Source: Ignavibacteriales bacterium
GTDB taxonomy: Bacteria; Bacteroidota; Ignavibacteria; UBA10030
Length of the DNA stretch: 64,000 nucleotides
Assembly: GCA_026390595.1 (NCBI GenBank)
Contig: JAPLFQ010000010.1
Span: 140,262 to 204,261 of the forward strand
Direction of reading: 5' to 3'
Shown: positions 29,911 to 38,625 of the stretch, piece by piece
How the letters are laid out: each line of letters begins with the position of its first letter
Position numbering within the stretch: position 1 is the first letter of the stretch
Notes under the pieces: model-generated
What the model saw: the letters and a program-made list of their open reading frames with translations, nothing else
Told to the model about the DNA's origin: nothing
Databases searched by the model: none
Made by a program: the position numbers and the translations under genes

Positions 29911-31275
29911 ATGGCCAGCACTTCAACTCGACGGTTTTCCAGGCTTCTCTTCGCTGTTCTCGCCCTTGCGCTTTTCGTGAGGCTCGGCTTTCTCTACCGG
30001 AATTGGAACAACCTCGATTTTGCAGCTTCCTATCTGATGCACGCCGAAGTCGCTCGCAACATCCTGAACGGTCACTGGTTTCAGCTCGACCAGCAGCATC
30101 TTCAGGACTACCTGCGCGAGTGCACCACACAATCGAGACTCATCGATCAGCAGGACTTTCCGCCCCCAGCGCAGGAGCACCTTGTTCCGCTCTACAATGA
30201 CGAAGGTGGGTATGGGCTCCTCCTCGCAGCGATATGGAAAATCACCGGTTCTCACCGTTGGTGGTATGTGCGCCTCCTGCAGGTACTGCTCGATGTGCTG
30301 ATGTGCTGGTTTGTCTATCGGATCGGCAGGCAGGTCTTCAACGAACGAACAGGCCTCATCGCAGCGTTTGCCTACGCGTGCTTCATCCCCGGCATCGAGC
30401 TGGCGGTGCGCCCGCACCGGGATATTTGGGTAACGTTTCTGTTTATCATCACAGTCTACCAGTTGACCGCAATCGGTTCCGGACCACACACGTGGTGGCG
30501 CATCCTTGGCATCGGAATCGCAACCGGTATCGTGGCGTGGATGCGGTCCACCGTTCTGCTGTTTGTCATCCTGATGATACCCATGGTGTTCGTGATGAGA
30601 CCGCCGCGGGAAGCGTTGCGCTTTTCTTTTCTGCTCCTCGTCGGATTTGTGCTGACCTTTTCGCCGTTGGTTGTTCGCAACTACGTGGTCTTCAACAAGT
30701 TCATGGCCACGCGGGGAGTCTTCTGGCATTCCTTCTGGGCCGGAGTGGGTCAGATGCCGAACCCATACGCAGTACGCGACGATGACGAAACAATCATCCG
30801 CTTTGCCCGGTCCCTCGACTCCAGCGCACAGTATGAAACCGATTACTATGAGCAGGTCTTGAAACGCGAAGCTCTGACATACGTCAGCATCCACCCGTTC
30901 CTGTATGCAGGCTCAGTACTGAAGCGGGGAGTCGTGTTCGTGTTTCCAAAAATCGGGCGGGAGTTGTTCTTTCAGCCGCAGCTTCCACAGCATGTGACGG
31001 GAACGCTGAATACATCCTTCGGAAAAATCATGCTGATGATTGTCGACGGCTTGTTCACAGGGTGTTTCCTCGCCGGCCTCTGGCTGACACGACGACGATG
31101 GCGGGACCTGGCGGTTTTGTGTTACCCCTACGTATATACACTGGTGACGCTCGCGCCGTTCTATCTGGTCGGACGGAATATCATGAATGTGTACTTCGTG
31201 GTCCTGATCGTCGGGTCGGTTACGCTCTCATATCTCTGGGATAGGTTCAAACCAGCCCCATCCAGCGCCTCCTGA
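29911..31275 (+). CDS. GT-C/PMT_2-like membrane glycosyltransferase
   Basis: 454 residues with about ten transmembrane helices. The first periplasmic loop carries YLMHAEVARNILNGHWF and, further on, YNDEGGYGLLLAAIWKITG, the acidic donor-binding region of PMT/ArnT-like enzymes. Later AVRPHRDIWVTFLF at about 168 is also family-like. It is the last gene of the plus-strand locus, directly after the GT2 likely to supply its donor. The product extends only a few residues past the last helix. Confidence 0.8.
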   Translation: MASTSTRRFSRLLFAVLALALFVRLGFLYRNWNNLDFAASYLMHAEVARNILNGHWFQLDQQHLQDYLRECTTQSRLIDQQDFPPPAQEHLVPLYNDEGGYGLLLAAIWKITGSHRWWYVRLLQVLLDVLMCWFVYRIGRQVFNERTGLIAAFAYACFIPGIELAVRPHRDIWVTFLFIITVYQLTAIGSGPHTWWRILGIGIATGIVAWMRSTVLLFVILMIPMVFVMRPPREALRFSFLLLVGFVLTFSPLVVRNYVVFNKFMATRGVFWHSFWAGVGQMPNPYAVRDDDETIIRFARSLDSSAQYETDYYEQVLKREALTYVSIHPFLYAGSVLKRGVVFVFPKIGRELFFQPQLPQHVTGTLNTSFGKIMLMIVDGLFTGCFLAGLWLTRRRWRDLAVLCYPYVYTLVTLAPFYLVGRNIMNVYFVVLIVGSVTLSYLWDRFKPAPSSAS

Positions 31276-31321
31276 CTTCATCCTCCCAACTCTGCCGTAG
31301 TAGCGTCAACGACACTCATTA

Positions 31322-31972
31322 TCAGCTTTTCCTGAAACTTCGGACCGTTGATGCGAATGCGCCACCGTAGCAGACCATGCCAAGCGTCAGGAGTTCGTAG
31401 TGATACGGTTTCGGATACTGAAATCGAACCGCAGCATCTGTGTCGAGCATGAAGGAGACAAGAATTGCCGCCGAACCGAGGAGGGCAAGAGCGATAGTGG
31501 TCCGGGATGCCTGGAACGGACCGTGCTTTTCTTCTCTGTGAAGAATCAACCACCCACCAGCTATCATCGTCACCGAAACTGCGACCGGCGCAATGACAGG
31601 CCCGATCCAGGGAAATGGGATGAGAAATAGGATGTCCCAATCGAAGACCGACGCCGGCCAATCGAGGACCAGTTTCAGCCAGACGTAATAGAAGATATCC
31701 CACACGCCGAATCCGATCAGGAAGTAGCTGAAACGCTGCCATCGGGTCATCCCTGCTATGAATCCCACCGTGATGAGCATGACAATCGTGGCCAGCTCGC
31801 GCACAAGTTCCACGGCAACGTTCGACATGATCGCCGGTTTCAAAGGAAATGCAAACCCTTCCGGGTAGAAGATCTGACGCAGGTAGACAACAACGCTTGA
31901 TTCAACGAAGGCAAATGCAGCGGCAAAAAGGGCAACGAGGAGGATTGTTCGGGTACTCTTCATAGGTAGCAT
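31322..31972 (-). CDS. Six-helix membrane protein of unknown function
   Basis: 216 residues. Hydrophobic segments are visible at about 8-25, 55-75, 82-105, 118-140, 150-172 and 190-208. Polar conserved-looking positions include FVESSVVVYLR in helix 1 and FGVWDIFYYVWLKLVL in helix 3. I do not recognise the family. The start could also be the ATG three codons in. Its stop faces the end of the glycan locus (46-bp gap). Upstream on the same strand lies the M28 peptidase, separated from it by a terminator hairpin, so it probably has its own promoter. Confidence 0.7.
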   Translation of the reverse strand: MLPMKSTRTILLVALFAAAFAFVESSVVVYLRQIFYPEGFAFPLKPAIMSNVAVELVRELATIVMLITVGFIAGMTRWQRFSYFLIGFGVWDIFYYVWLKLVLDWPASVFDWDILFLIPFPWIGPVIAPVAVSVTMIAGGWLILHREEKHGPFQASRTTIALALLGSAAILVSFMLDTDAAVRFQYPKPYHYELLTLGMVCYGGAFASTVRSFRKS

Positions 31973-31998
31973 GAATGCAGAACGGGAGTAGAAAGGAA

Positions 31999-32044
31999 AA
32001 CGCTCCTGCCCATGCCCCTTGAATCTGGCATGAACAGGAGCGTT
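31999..32044 (-). terminator. Hairpin after the M28 peptidase gene
   Basis: Perfect 10-bp outer stem AACGCTCCTG/CAGGAGCGTT with an inner CATGCC/GGCATG stem, 11 bp past the peptidase stop. On the minus strand the left arm is followed by TTTCC, so the U-run is weak. Confidence 0.65.
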
Positions 32045-32055
32045 CTGAACAACGA

Positions 32056-33798
32056 CTAGTTACCGCCGGTACGTGCTGGCCGCGGCGCAGCTGCCGGCTT
32101 GCGCGGGAACATTTCATCGCGCATCGCCGCATTATACAGAAATGCAGCCATGATCGTCGATGCCTGCTTCATATCGTCCCCCTGAACTCGCTCGAACACG
32201 TCGGCGGTAGAATGGTGAACCCGCGTATCATATTCCAACGGATCCTGGATGAACTGGAACCCAGGCAATCCAACGCCATCGAATGACAGGTGGTCAGTTC
32301 CACCTGTATTTTGAAGTGTAATCGTGGTCGCTCCCAACGAAGCGAACGGTGCAAACCACGCACGGAAAATTGTTCGGGCTGCTTCATTCCCCTGCAGATA
32401 AATACCGCGGAACTTGCCCGATCCGTTGTCGTGATTGAAATAGACCGAGAGTTTTTCATGCTCAGGTTTCAGCTTCAGTTCGCCTCCGCCCCCTCCCATC
32501 ATCGCCGCCATGCCGCCACCGCCGCCTGTGCGCTCACCAAAATGCTGAGCGACATATGAGCGCGAACCAATCAAGCCTTCCTCTTCAGCAGCCCAGAGTC
32601 CAATACGAATTGTCCTGCGCGGCTTGACACCGAGCGCCTGGAGAATACGGACAGCTTCCATCGACGCGGCAACGCCGGTGCCGTCATCGGATGCACCGGT
32701 GCCCCCCTGCCATGAATCCAGGTGACCACCCACCATGACGACCTGGTCCTTGAGATCGGTGCCCGGGATTTCAGCAATGACATTGAACGACGAATCTGCC
32801 GGCGTCCAGGCGACATCCAGAGCCATTTCCACTTTCACCTTCTGGCCGTTTTCGATCATCCGTGCAAGCCGGTTGTACTGCTCTACGGCGACGGTGACCT
32901 GCGGAACAATCTGCGGAGCCTTCGCGTCATACGCGCTGACGCGTTCATTGAACGGTGTCCCTGCAGGCTGTGGAACGGTCGCCGAAGCGACAAAAATGGT
33001 GCCTCCGTCCCCTCGTCCTGCGTCAAGCACCACGAGCGCGCCTTCCTTCTGGCAGAACTCGAGTTTCTTCGGACCGATAGTCTGAGCTTCCGTCCGCTCT
33101 GCGATAATTCTCGTGATGGTTGCTTCATCAGCATCCGGCTGGCTCTGCTTGATCATGGCACGCATCATTGAGTCGCGCGCTGCCGGAGTCATCTGGCCGA
33201 ATTGCCCGCGGCGCCCGCCGCCGGCTTCCGGCAATCCTGCGTTCGCCATTTTCAGCAACTCGGCGTCCGTCAACCGGTGTCCTTCTGCTTCAAAGTGTGC
33301 TGGGACTTCGCGTACGGGACTGATAAGGACAATCTTCCCTTTCAGTTTTCCTTTGTAGCTTTCCAGCTCAGCTTCGTTCTTGACGTTCAGGAATACAACA
33401 TCGCCGGTTACAGATCCCTTGATGCCCGGTGTCCACGCCTTGGGGTACGCCGTGATCGGGAAGCCCTTTGGTTGAAGAGCCGTCATATAGAAACGCTTCA
33501 GCGTCCACCCTTTTGCGACCGGTCCGGATTTCTCCATGTGAATATTCTGCAATCCCCACGAAGCGAGCTTCTGACTCACCCACGCTCCCGCTTCCTTGTA
33601 GTCCGGTGAGCCGGCCAGCCTTGGGCCATAGACGTCGCTGAGAACGCTCAGGATGTCCATCACCTGAGATTTCTTCAATCCTTCTTCCTTGATCTTGTTG
33701 ATCATGATTGTGTCAACCTTTTCGGGCGCCATTTGTGCGACACCGAACGACGCGACCACGAGCACGAGCACGACAACGCAGAGTACGCGTTTCATCAT
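32056..33798 (-). CDS. Secreted M28-family metallopeptidase (aminopeptidase/carboxypeptidase Q-like)
   Basis: About 580 residues. The start at 33796-33798 follows an AAGGAGGA ribosome site and gives a clean signal peptide (MMKRVLCVVVLVLVVASFGVA) ending near residue 22; the frame stays open 49 codons upstream without such support. A PA-like insertion (about 120-330) interrupts the peptidase domain. Zinc ligands appear in VGGHLDSWQGGTGASDDGTG at about 354-373, WAAEEEGLIGS at about 404, and GGTDHLSFDG near 520. It removes amino-terminal residues or dipeptides outside the cytoplasm. A Gly/Met-rich loop lies near 430. No T9SS tail. Confidence 0.9.
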   Translation of the reverse strand: MMKRVLCVVVLVLVVASFGVAQMAPEKVDTIMINKIKEEGLKKSQVMDILSVLSDVYGPRLAGSPDYKEAGAWVSQKLASWGLQNIHMEKSGPVAKGWTLKRFYMTALQPKGFPITAYPKAWTPGIKGSVTGDVVFLNVKNEAELESYKGKLKGKIVLISPVREVPAHFEAEGHRLTDAELLKMANAGLPEAGGGRRGQFGQMTPAARDSMMRAMIKQSQPDADEATITRIIAERTEAQTIGPKKLEFCQKEGALVVLDAGRGDGGTIFVASATVPQPAGTPFNERVSAYDAKAPQIVPQVTVAVEQYNRLARMIENGQKVKVEMALDVAWTPADSSFNVIAEIPGTDLKDQVVMVGGHLDSWQGGTGASDDGTGVAASMEAVRILQALGVKPRRTIRIGLWAAEEEGLIGSRSYVAQHFGERTGGGGGMAAMMGGGGGELKLKPEHEKLSVYFNHDNGSGKFRGIYLQGNEAARTIFRAWFAPFASLGATTITLQNTGGTDHLSFDGVGLPGFQFIQDPLEYDTRVHHSTADVFERVQGDDMKQASTIMAAFLYNAAMRDEMFPRKPAAAPRPARTGGN

Positions 33799-34088
33799 GT
33801 CGGGAGTCCTCCTTGATTGGGAAATGAGACGTGAGAGATGATTATGAAAAACGATTTCGATGCCGTAGTACCTGAAGTGTAAGAATAGACGAAAGAGCAG
33901 TAAAAAAGTAGCGCAAAATGACTGTTTTTCTTCTGACCGCCGCACAGATCTGGAACGACCGTCTGAGAGACGTTGAATCTAAGATGGGTAACACCTGGAG
34001 ATGAATCTTGAAAACCACCTGCAAATCGAATTCCCATAGTTGATAATCGCGAATTCTTTAGAGAAAACAAAGAAATCTGCTCTCACAA

Positions 34089-34148
34089 ACCGTGATTTCA
34101 CGGTATTCGCAAAAAATGCTTGACTGCCTCGTTTTTTTTCTCCAGTAT
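34089..34148 (+). promoter_or_regulatory. Candidate promoter with upstream inverted repeat
   Basis: TTGACT at 34120-34125 and CAGTAT at 34143-34148 are separated by 17 bp, a passable sigma70-like pair. Just upstream is a 7-bp inverted repeat, ACCGTGA-TT-TCACGGT, at 34089-34104 that could bind a regulator. A perfect TATAAT also occurs at 34165-34170 but has no good -35 box. It lies in the 405-bp divergent spacer between the M28 gene and the MshEN-like gene, where no other gene is seen. Confidence 0.4.
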
Positions 34149-34203
34149 TCCATGGGGAGTTCGTTATAATCCCTCCTTTTCTGACCGGACATCTGTGATC
34201 CAT

Positions 34204-34464
34204 ATGATAGACCTCAACACCGTGTATGTGGAACCCGCGGCTCTGAAGCTGATCTCCAAGCGAATTGCGCTGGAGCTGACCATCATTCCGATATCGTTGC
34301 AGAATGACGTCGTCATTGTCGCTGTCCCCGAGCTTTTTCGCCGCAGGCTTCTGACCGACGTACGCTTCATCTTGGGGAAGAAGACAAAAGTCAAAGCCGT
34401 ATCTGCCTCTCGCGACTCCATCGTCGCCGCCATTCACCGTCTCTACGGAAACTCCGAGAACTGA
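34204..34464 (+). CDS. Stand-alone MshEN-like (GspE N-terminal) domain protein
   Basis: 86 residues from ATG 34204. The pattern is VEPAALKLISKRIALELTI, then VIVAVPELFRRRLLTDVRF, then LGKKTKVKAVSASRDSIVAA and an IHRLYG ending. This is the fold and spacing of the N-terminal regulatory domain of type II secretion/type IV pilus ATPases (MshEN; c-di-GMP-binding in some members). No ATPase domain follows, since the frame stops at 34464. It could be a free regulator or a remnant. The usual c-di-GMP motif of paired RLGxxL blocks is not clear here. Confidence 0.65.
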   Translation: MIDLNTVYVEPAALKLISKRIALELTIIPISLQNDVVIVAVPELFRRRLLTDVRFILGKKTKVKAVSASRDSIVAAIHRLYGNSEN

Positions 34465-34713
34465 CGGCCCAGACACGGTGCCTCCTCAAACCACCTGAAC
34501 CCAGCCGCACTCCGCACAAATCACATACGCATCCTATTCGATATTCGCCCCTGAATCTCCGCAAGTACTGACTCGTTGCCATTTCTGATTTCGCCGCGGA
34601 ACATTGCTTCGTCTGTCGCCCCGGTTCTTTCTCCTCGTTTCTGATTCCTCATGTTCCTTAGAGAACTCCCTAAGGACAATCCACACTCATACACTAACCG
34701 TACGGAGGTTGCT

Positions 34714-34935
34714 ATGCCTAATACCAGTGCTCTCTACTCCACGATGGTCCGCTCGGGCCGCACGACGTACTTCATCGATCTCAAGGAAGCCAAGAACGGC
34801 CACAAATACCTCTCCATCAGTGAGAATAAGATTGACGGAGAAGAGAAGAAACGTGTGACGGTCAGAGTCTTCGGCGAATCCATCGAAGAGTTCCAGAAAG
34901 CCGTCAATGACGCAGCCGCGGCCATAGCGCAGTAG
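34714..34935 (+). CDS. PUR-type nucleic-acid-binding protein (DUF3276/PurA family)
   Basis: 73 residues. The start at ATG 34714 has a CGGAGG ribosome site 5-9 bp upstream; an in-frame upstream start lacks one. The pattern SGRTTYFIDLKEAKNGHKYLS, followed by SENKI, VRVFGESIEEFQKAV and a final AAAAIAQ, matches the single PUR repeat family common in Bacteroidota, which binds single-stranded DNA or RNA. Followed by a strong terminator hairpin, so it is probably a single-gene transcript. A target is not indicated. Confidence 0.85.
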   Translation: MPNTSALYSTMVRSGRTTYFIDLKEAKNGHKYLSISENKIDGEEKKRVTVRVFGESIEEFQKAVNDAAAAIAQ

Positions 34936-34961
34936 TTCAGCGCGTCGGACGTCGGCATACA

Positions 34962-34988
34962 GGGTCGGCCCACGCGGAGGGCCGACCC
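34962..34988 (+). terminator. Hairpin after the PUR-type gene
   Basis: Perfect 10-bp stem GGGTCGGCCC/GGGCCGACCC with a 7-base loop, 26 bp past the stop. The U-run is poor (ACCCTTACCCTTCC). Confidence 0.65.
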
Positions 34989-35097
34989 ACCCTTACCCTT
35001 CCTGCCCGCTTTCCCGTACTTTATTTTTTCCAAGAATCCCGTATATTGTTCCCACCCCTGCACCGTTTACCAAACCACTTCTTCGAAGGATCATTCT

Positions 35098-37203
35098 ATG
35101 AGACTCACACTCCTCGTGTGCCTGGGCCTCTCGCTTCTTTCTGCTCTCAGCGTTGCTCAGCAGAATCAGGCGGCAACCGGCTCAAATCCCTTCTTCAGCG
35201 AATACACAACTCCCTTCAAGACTCCTCCTTTCCACCTCATCAAGTTTGAACACTACATGCCTGCATTTCTGAAAGGCATGGAGGTGCATAAGGAGGAAAT
35301 TGAAGCGATCATCACCAGCGCCGAACCACCGACGTTCGAGAACACGATCGTGGCTCTCGAGCATTCGGGCGCATTGCTCGACAAGGTGAATGCAGTCTTT
35401 GGCAGCCTCCGCGGTGCAAACACCACCGATGAGCTGCAGAAAATCGCCAACGAAGTTACGCCTCTCCTCTCGAAGCACCGGGATGACATCAATCTCAATC
35501 CGAAGCTCTTCCTACGCGTCAAAGCGGTGTACGAAAAACGCAAGACAGCGCACCTGAACGCAGAACAGTTGAGACTGCTTGAGAACGCGTACAAGGATTT
35601 TGTCCGCGGCGGGGCAAATCTCGCCGGCGAAAAGAAGGAGCGTTTCCGCGCGATCAACGAGGAATCGTCGATGCTTCGGCTGAAGTTCGAGGAAAACGTC
35701 CTCAAGGAAACGAATGATTTCAAATTGATTGTTGACCGCCAGGAAGACCTCGCGGGTCTTCCTCAGTCTGCCATTGACGGCGCAGCAGAAGCCGCGAAGC
35801 GAGCAAAACTCGAAGGGAAGTGGGTATTCACGGTGCAGAAGCCGAGCATGCTTCCCTTCTTGCAATATGGTGAGAACCGGTCGCTGCGTGAGAAGTTGTT
35901 GAAAGGCTATATCATGCGTGGCGATCAGGGTAACCAATATGACAACAAGGAGATTGTCGCGAAGATCGCTGCCCTGCGGGTGGAGCGCGCACATCTCCTG
36001 GGGTACAAGACTCACGCCGATTTTGTTCTCGAAGTGAACATGGCGAAAAACCCCAGGACGGTCTATGAGTTCCTGAACAAGATCTGGAGACCCGCATTGA
36101 AGATGGCGAAGCAGGAACGAGCCGCCATGCAGGCGATGATCACAAGCGAAGGAAAGAGTTTCAAGCTCGAAGCATGGGACTGGTGGTATTACGCGGAAAA
36201 GATCCGGAAAGCCAAATACGATCTGGACGAGAACGAACTGCGACCGTATTTTCTGCTCGACAATGTCAGAAAGGGAGCGTTTGACGTCGCTGGAAGGCTC
36301 TATGGAATTGAGTTCTTTGAGCGCAAGGATATTCCGACCTATTCAGACGAGGTGACGGTTTTCGAAGTCAAACGCAAGGACGGGTCCCACGTTGGCATCC
36401 TCTACACCGACTATTTCCCCAGACCCGGGAAGCGCGCCGGCGCGTGGTGCAGTTCGTACCGCCGGCAGGAGCGGGTCGGTGAAACATTCGTGACGCCGCT
36501 GATGTACAACGTCGGGAATTTTTCCAGGCCGGCCGGCGACCGACCTGCCCTCCTGAGTCTTGAAGAAGCGGGAACACTCTTCCACGAATTCGGACACGCC
36601 CTCCATGGCCTCCTTTCGAACGTGACCTACAGGGGACTGCCCGTGCCGAGAGATTTCGTGGAGCTGCCGTCACAAATCATGGAAAACTGGGCATTTGAGC
36701 CCGAAGTGTTGAAATCGTACGCGCGCCATTACAAGTCTGGCGAAGTCATTCCGCAGTCGCTCATCGACAAGATCCAGAAGGCGGGAAAATTCAACCAGGG
36801 TTTCACGACGGTGGAATACCTCGCCGCCTCATTCCTCGATATGGACTGGCACACGCTGACGGACACGAAGCCGGTCGACGGTACGATGTTCGAAAAGAAA
36901 TCACTCGACAAGTTGGAGCTCATTCCGGAGATTGTCGTCCGCTACCGGAGTCCGTACTTCGCTCATATTTTCAGCGGCGGCTATTCATCCGGCTACTACA
37001 GCTACATCTGGGCTGAGGTCCTGGTTGAAGATGCGTTTGAGGCATTCAAGGAGAAGGGATTATTCGACCAGGCAACGGCAACGTCGTTCCGCAAAAATAT
37101 TCTCGAACGGGGCGGATCGGAGGATGCGATGAAGATGTACGAGCGCTTCCGGGGAAAGAAACCGACAATCGAGCCGCTTCTGAAGAAACGCGGACTTCTG
37201 TGA
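35098..37203 (+). CDS. dcp: Secreted M3-family peptidyl-dipeptidase (Dcp-like)
   Basis: 701 residues. An AAGGA ribosome site precedes the ATG, and residues 1-21 form a signal peptide (LLVCLGLSLLSALSVAQ). The zinc motif HEFGH is at 496-500, in the longer family block AGTLFHEFGHALHGLLS, with the downstream Glu in LPSQIMENWAFEPEV. The N-terminal block PPFHLIKFEHYMPAF is typical of Dcp. It releases C-terminal dipeptides in the periplasm, complementing the M28 peptidase. No terminator is evident after it. Confidence 0.93.
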   Translation: MRLTLLVCLGLSLLSALSVAQQNQAATGSNPFFSEYTTPFKTPPFHLIKFEHYMPAFLKGMEVHKEEIEAIITSAEPPTFENTIVALEHSGALLDKVNAVFGSLRGANTTDELQKIANEVTPLLSKHRDDINLNPKLFLRVKAVYEKRKTAHLNAEQLRLLENAYKDFVRGGANLAGEKKERFRAINEESSMLRLKFEENVLKETNDFKLIVDRQEDLAGLPQSAIDGAAEAAKRAKLEGKWVFTVQKPSMLPFLQYGENRSLREKLLKGYIMRGDQGNQYDNKEIVAKIAALRVERAHLLGYKTHADFVLEVNMAKNPRTVYEFLNKIWRPALKMAKQERAAMQAMITSEGKSFKLEAWDWWYYAEKIRKAKYDLDENELRPYFLLDNVRKGAFDVAGRLYGIEFFERKDIPTYSDEVTVFEVKRKDGSHVGILYTDYFPRPGKRAGAWCSSYRRQERVGETFVTPLMYNVGNFSRPAGDRPALLSLEEAGTLFHEFGHALHGLLSNVTYRGLPVPRDFVELPSQIMENWAFEPEVLKSYARHYKSGEVIPQSLIDKIQKAGKFNQGFTTVEYLAASFLDMDWHTLTDTKPVDGTMFEKKSLDKLELIPEIVVRYRSPYFAHIFSGGYSSGYYSYIWAEVLVEDAFEAFKEKGLFDQATATSFRKNILERGGSEDAMKMYERFRGKKPTIEPLLKKRGLL

Positions 37204-37330
37204 GGAAAAACGTTGCATCAAGGGCACATCGACCGAATTCGGCATGCGTGAGATGAAGAGCGCGATGAGCCCCGGTTCGGCGACACCAGCGTAGAGATCA
37301 TTTCCGACATACCTAACCCAGACAAGATGC

Positions 37331-37446
37331 GGCTGTCCCATATGTAGGTCGAAATGTCATTTCGACCACGTTGAGGATTCCAAAATCGTTGGGACTGAAA
37401 GAACCTCCACGCAACTCAAGGGGTTGTTATTACTTTTGGGACAGCC
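37331..37446. repeat. MITE-like element: 10-bp terminal inverted repeats around a 21-bp palindrome
   Basis: GGCTGTCCCA at 37331-37340 and its exact inverse TGGGACAGCC at 37437-37446 bound 116 bp. Inside, GGTCGAAATG-T-CATTTCGACC (37347-37367) is a perfect 10-bp-stem hairpin of a type widely dispersed in related genomes. No coding frame belongs to it and no flanking target duplication is clear. It lies between convergent genes. Confidence 0.45.
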
Positions 37447-37478
37447 TCTTTGCTGTTGGCAAACCGAACCCACGTAAC

Positions 37479-38603
37479 TCAGAAATGCAGATTGAGGAAG
37501 GGAAGGATCCTGAGATACTCGGGATTGTTCTCGGCCCAGTTGATGATCCCAATCTGAACACCGAAGAGCTCGGTCGCGTGATTGAACAGGCCGATGGAAA
37601 TCCCGCGTTGAGTCCCCTCAACCCGGTTGTAGCCCCCTACCGTAAGTCCCCGTGTATTCTCTGCAATCGTCATGAGGACGCTGACATTGATTCCTGAGAG
37701 TTCCTTTGCTCTGATGCGGTAAACGCCGACATTGATTCCCCGCATGGTGATCTCGTCATCCGGTTTGTCACTTCGCAGATCTCCCAAAGTAATATTCAGC
37801 CCCTCGATATCTTTTTTTGAAACGATCCCGATTCCGCCAACAGTCAATCCTCTGATCCCCCCCAATCCCAAGACCGCGAGACCTCCGATGGTGACTCCGC
37901 GAACAGTACCTTCGGAGACGACGGCCAATCCGCCAAAGCTGAGACCGCTCACGCCCCCAGTGCCCACAATAGCGAGACCTCCTAAGTTGATACCACTCAA
38001 CGTTCCTTGAGTGACGGCAGCCATCCCGCCGACATTCACACCTGTAAGAGCTTCCTTTCCCACGACGGCCAGCCCGCCAATGCTAACTCCGGCTGTCGAT
38101 CCCTCCGTGACAACCGCCAATCCTCCGATCGAGATTCCGGCCATGGTGTTGACGCTCTTCAGTCCTTTTACTTCACCGGCACCGACGACGGCGAGACCCC
38201 CTACATTGACCCCAACAAGTGATCCCTGCGACACGACTGCCAGTCCGCCCAGCGACAGTCCTGTGATTGTGCTCCTTCCAATGACGGCAAGTCCGCCGAC
38301 GGAGATACCGTTGAGGGTGGCTGCTCCCGAGGCGACTACACCGAGCGACACACCATTGATAGTGCCAGACATTGGATCGGAAGGCTTCCACAGCGTGAAG
38401 TTGAGGCCATTGATTTCTTCCACACCGGCATCGCTCCAATTGAAGCGCAGACCGTTGTGCCTCGGAGAATTGCCAAAGCAGATTCCGTTGTTGCCAACGC
38501 CAAGAGTCAATGCGCTTCCTGGGCCTCCCATATCTTCTTGCGCCGGGGCAAACGAAACGATCAGAAGTGCGAGAAACACTGTGAAACGAAAAGTCCTCAA
38601 CAT
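37479..38603 (-). CDS. Exported 16-residue-repeat surface protein (LA_2272-like)
   Basis: 374 residues with a signal peptide (residues 1-22) and an AGAGGA ribosome site. Residues about 84-270 are ten or more tandem 16-residue units of the form G-[hydrophobic]-x-[VILF]-GGLAVV-x5-[VIL]-x-G (for example SLGGLAVVSQGSLVG). The regular alternation predicts a beta-solenoid or beta-hairpin stack, as in the LA_2272 surface-repeat family. The last 100 residues (SGINVSVLMTIAENTRGLTV, then GISIGLFNHATELFGVQIG) look like outer-membrane beta strands ending in a Phe. It lies 22 bp downstream of the PAS-phosphatase gene, in the same direction, so probably co-transcribed. Confidence 0.8.
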   Translation of the reverse strand: MLRTFRFTVFLALLIVSFAPAQEDMGGPGSALTLGVGNNGICFGNSPRHNGLRFNWSDAGVEEINGLNFTLWKPSDPMSGTINGVSLGVVASGAATLNGISVGGLAVIGRSTITGLSLGGLAVVSQGSLVGVNVGGLAVVGAGEVKGLKSVNTMAGISIGGLAVVTEGSTAGVSIGGLAVVGKEALTGVNVGGMAAVTQGTLSGINLGGLAIVGTGGVSGLSFGGLAVVSEGTVRGVTIGGLAVLGLGGIRGLTVGGIGIVSKKDIEGLNITLGDLRSDKPDDEITMRGINVGVYRIRAKELSGINVSVLMTIAENTRGLTVGGYNRVEGTQRGISIGLFNHATELFGVQIGIINWAENNPEYLRILPFLNLHF

Positions 38604-38625
38604 TGATCCTCTTTGTTCAAAAGAA

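Noticed and set aside
37800..38400. Regular short repeats suggesting a CRISPR array
   Set aside because: The 48-bp period is coding: each unit encodes 16 residues of the surface-repeat protein, units are not identical, and no cas gene is present.
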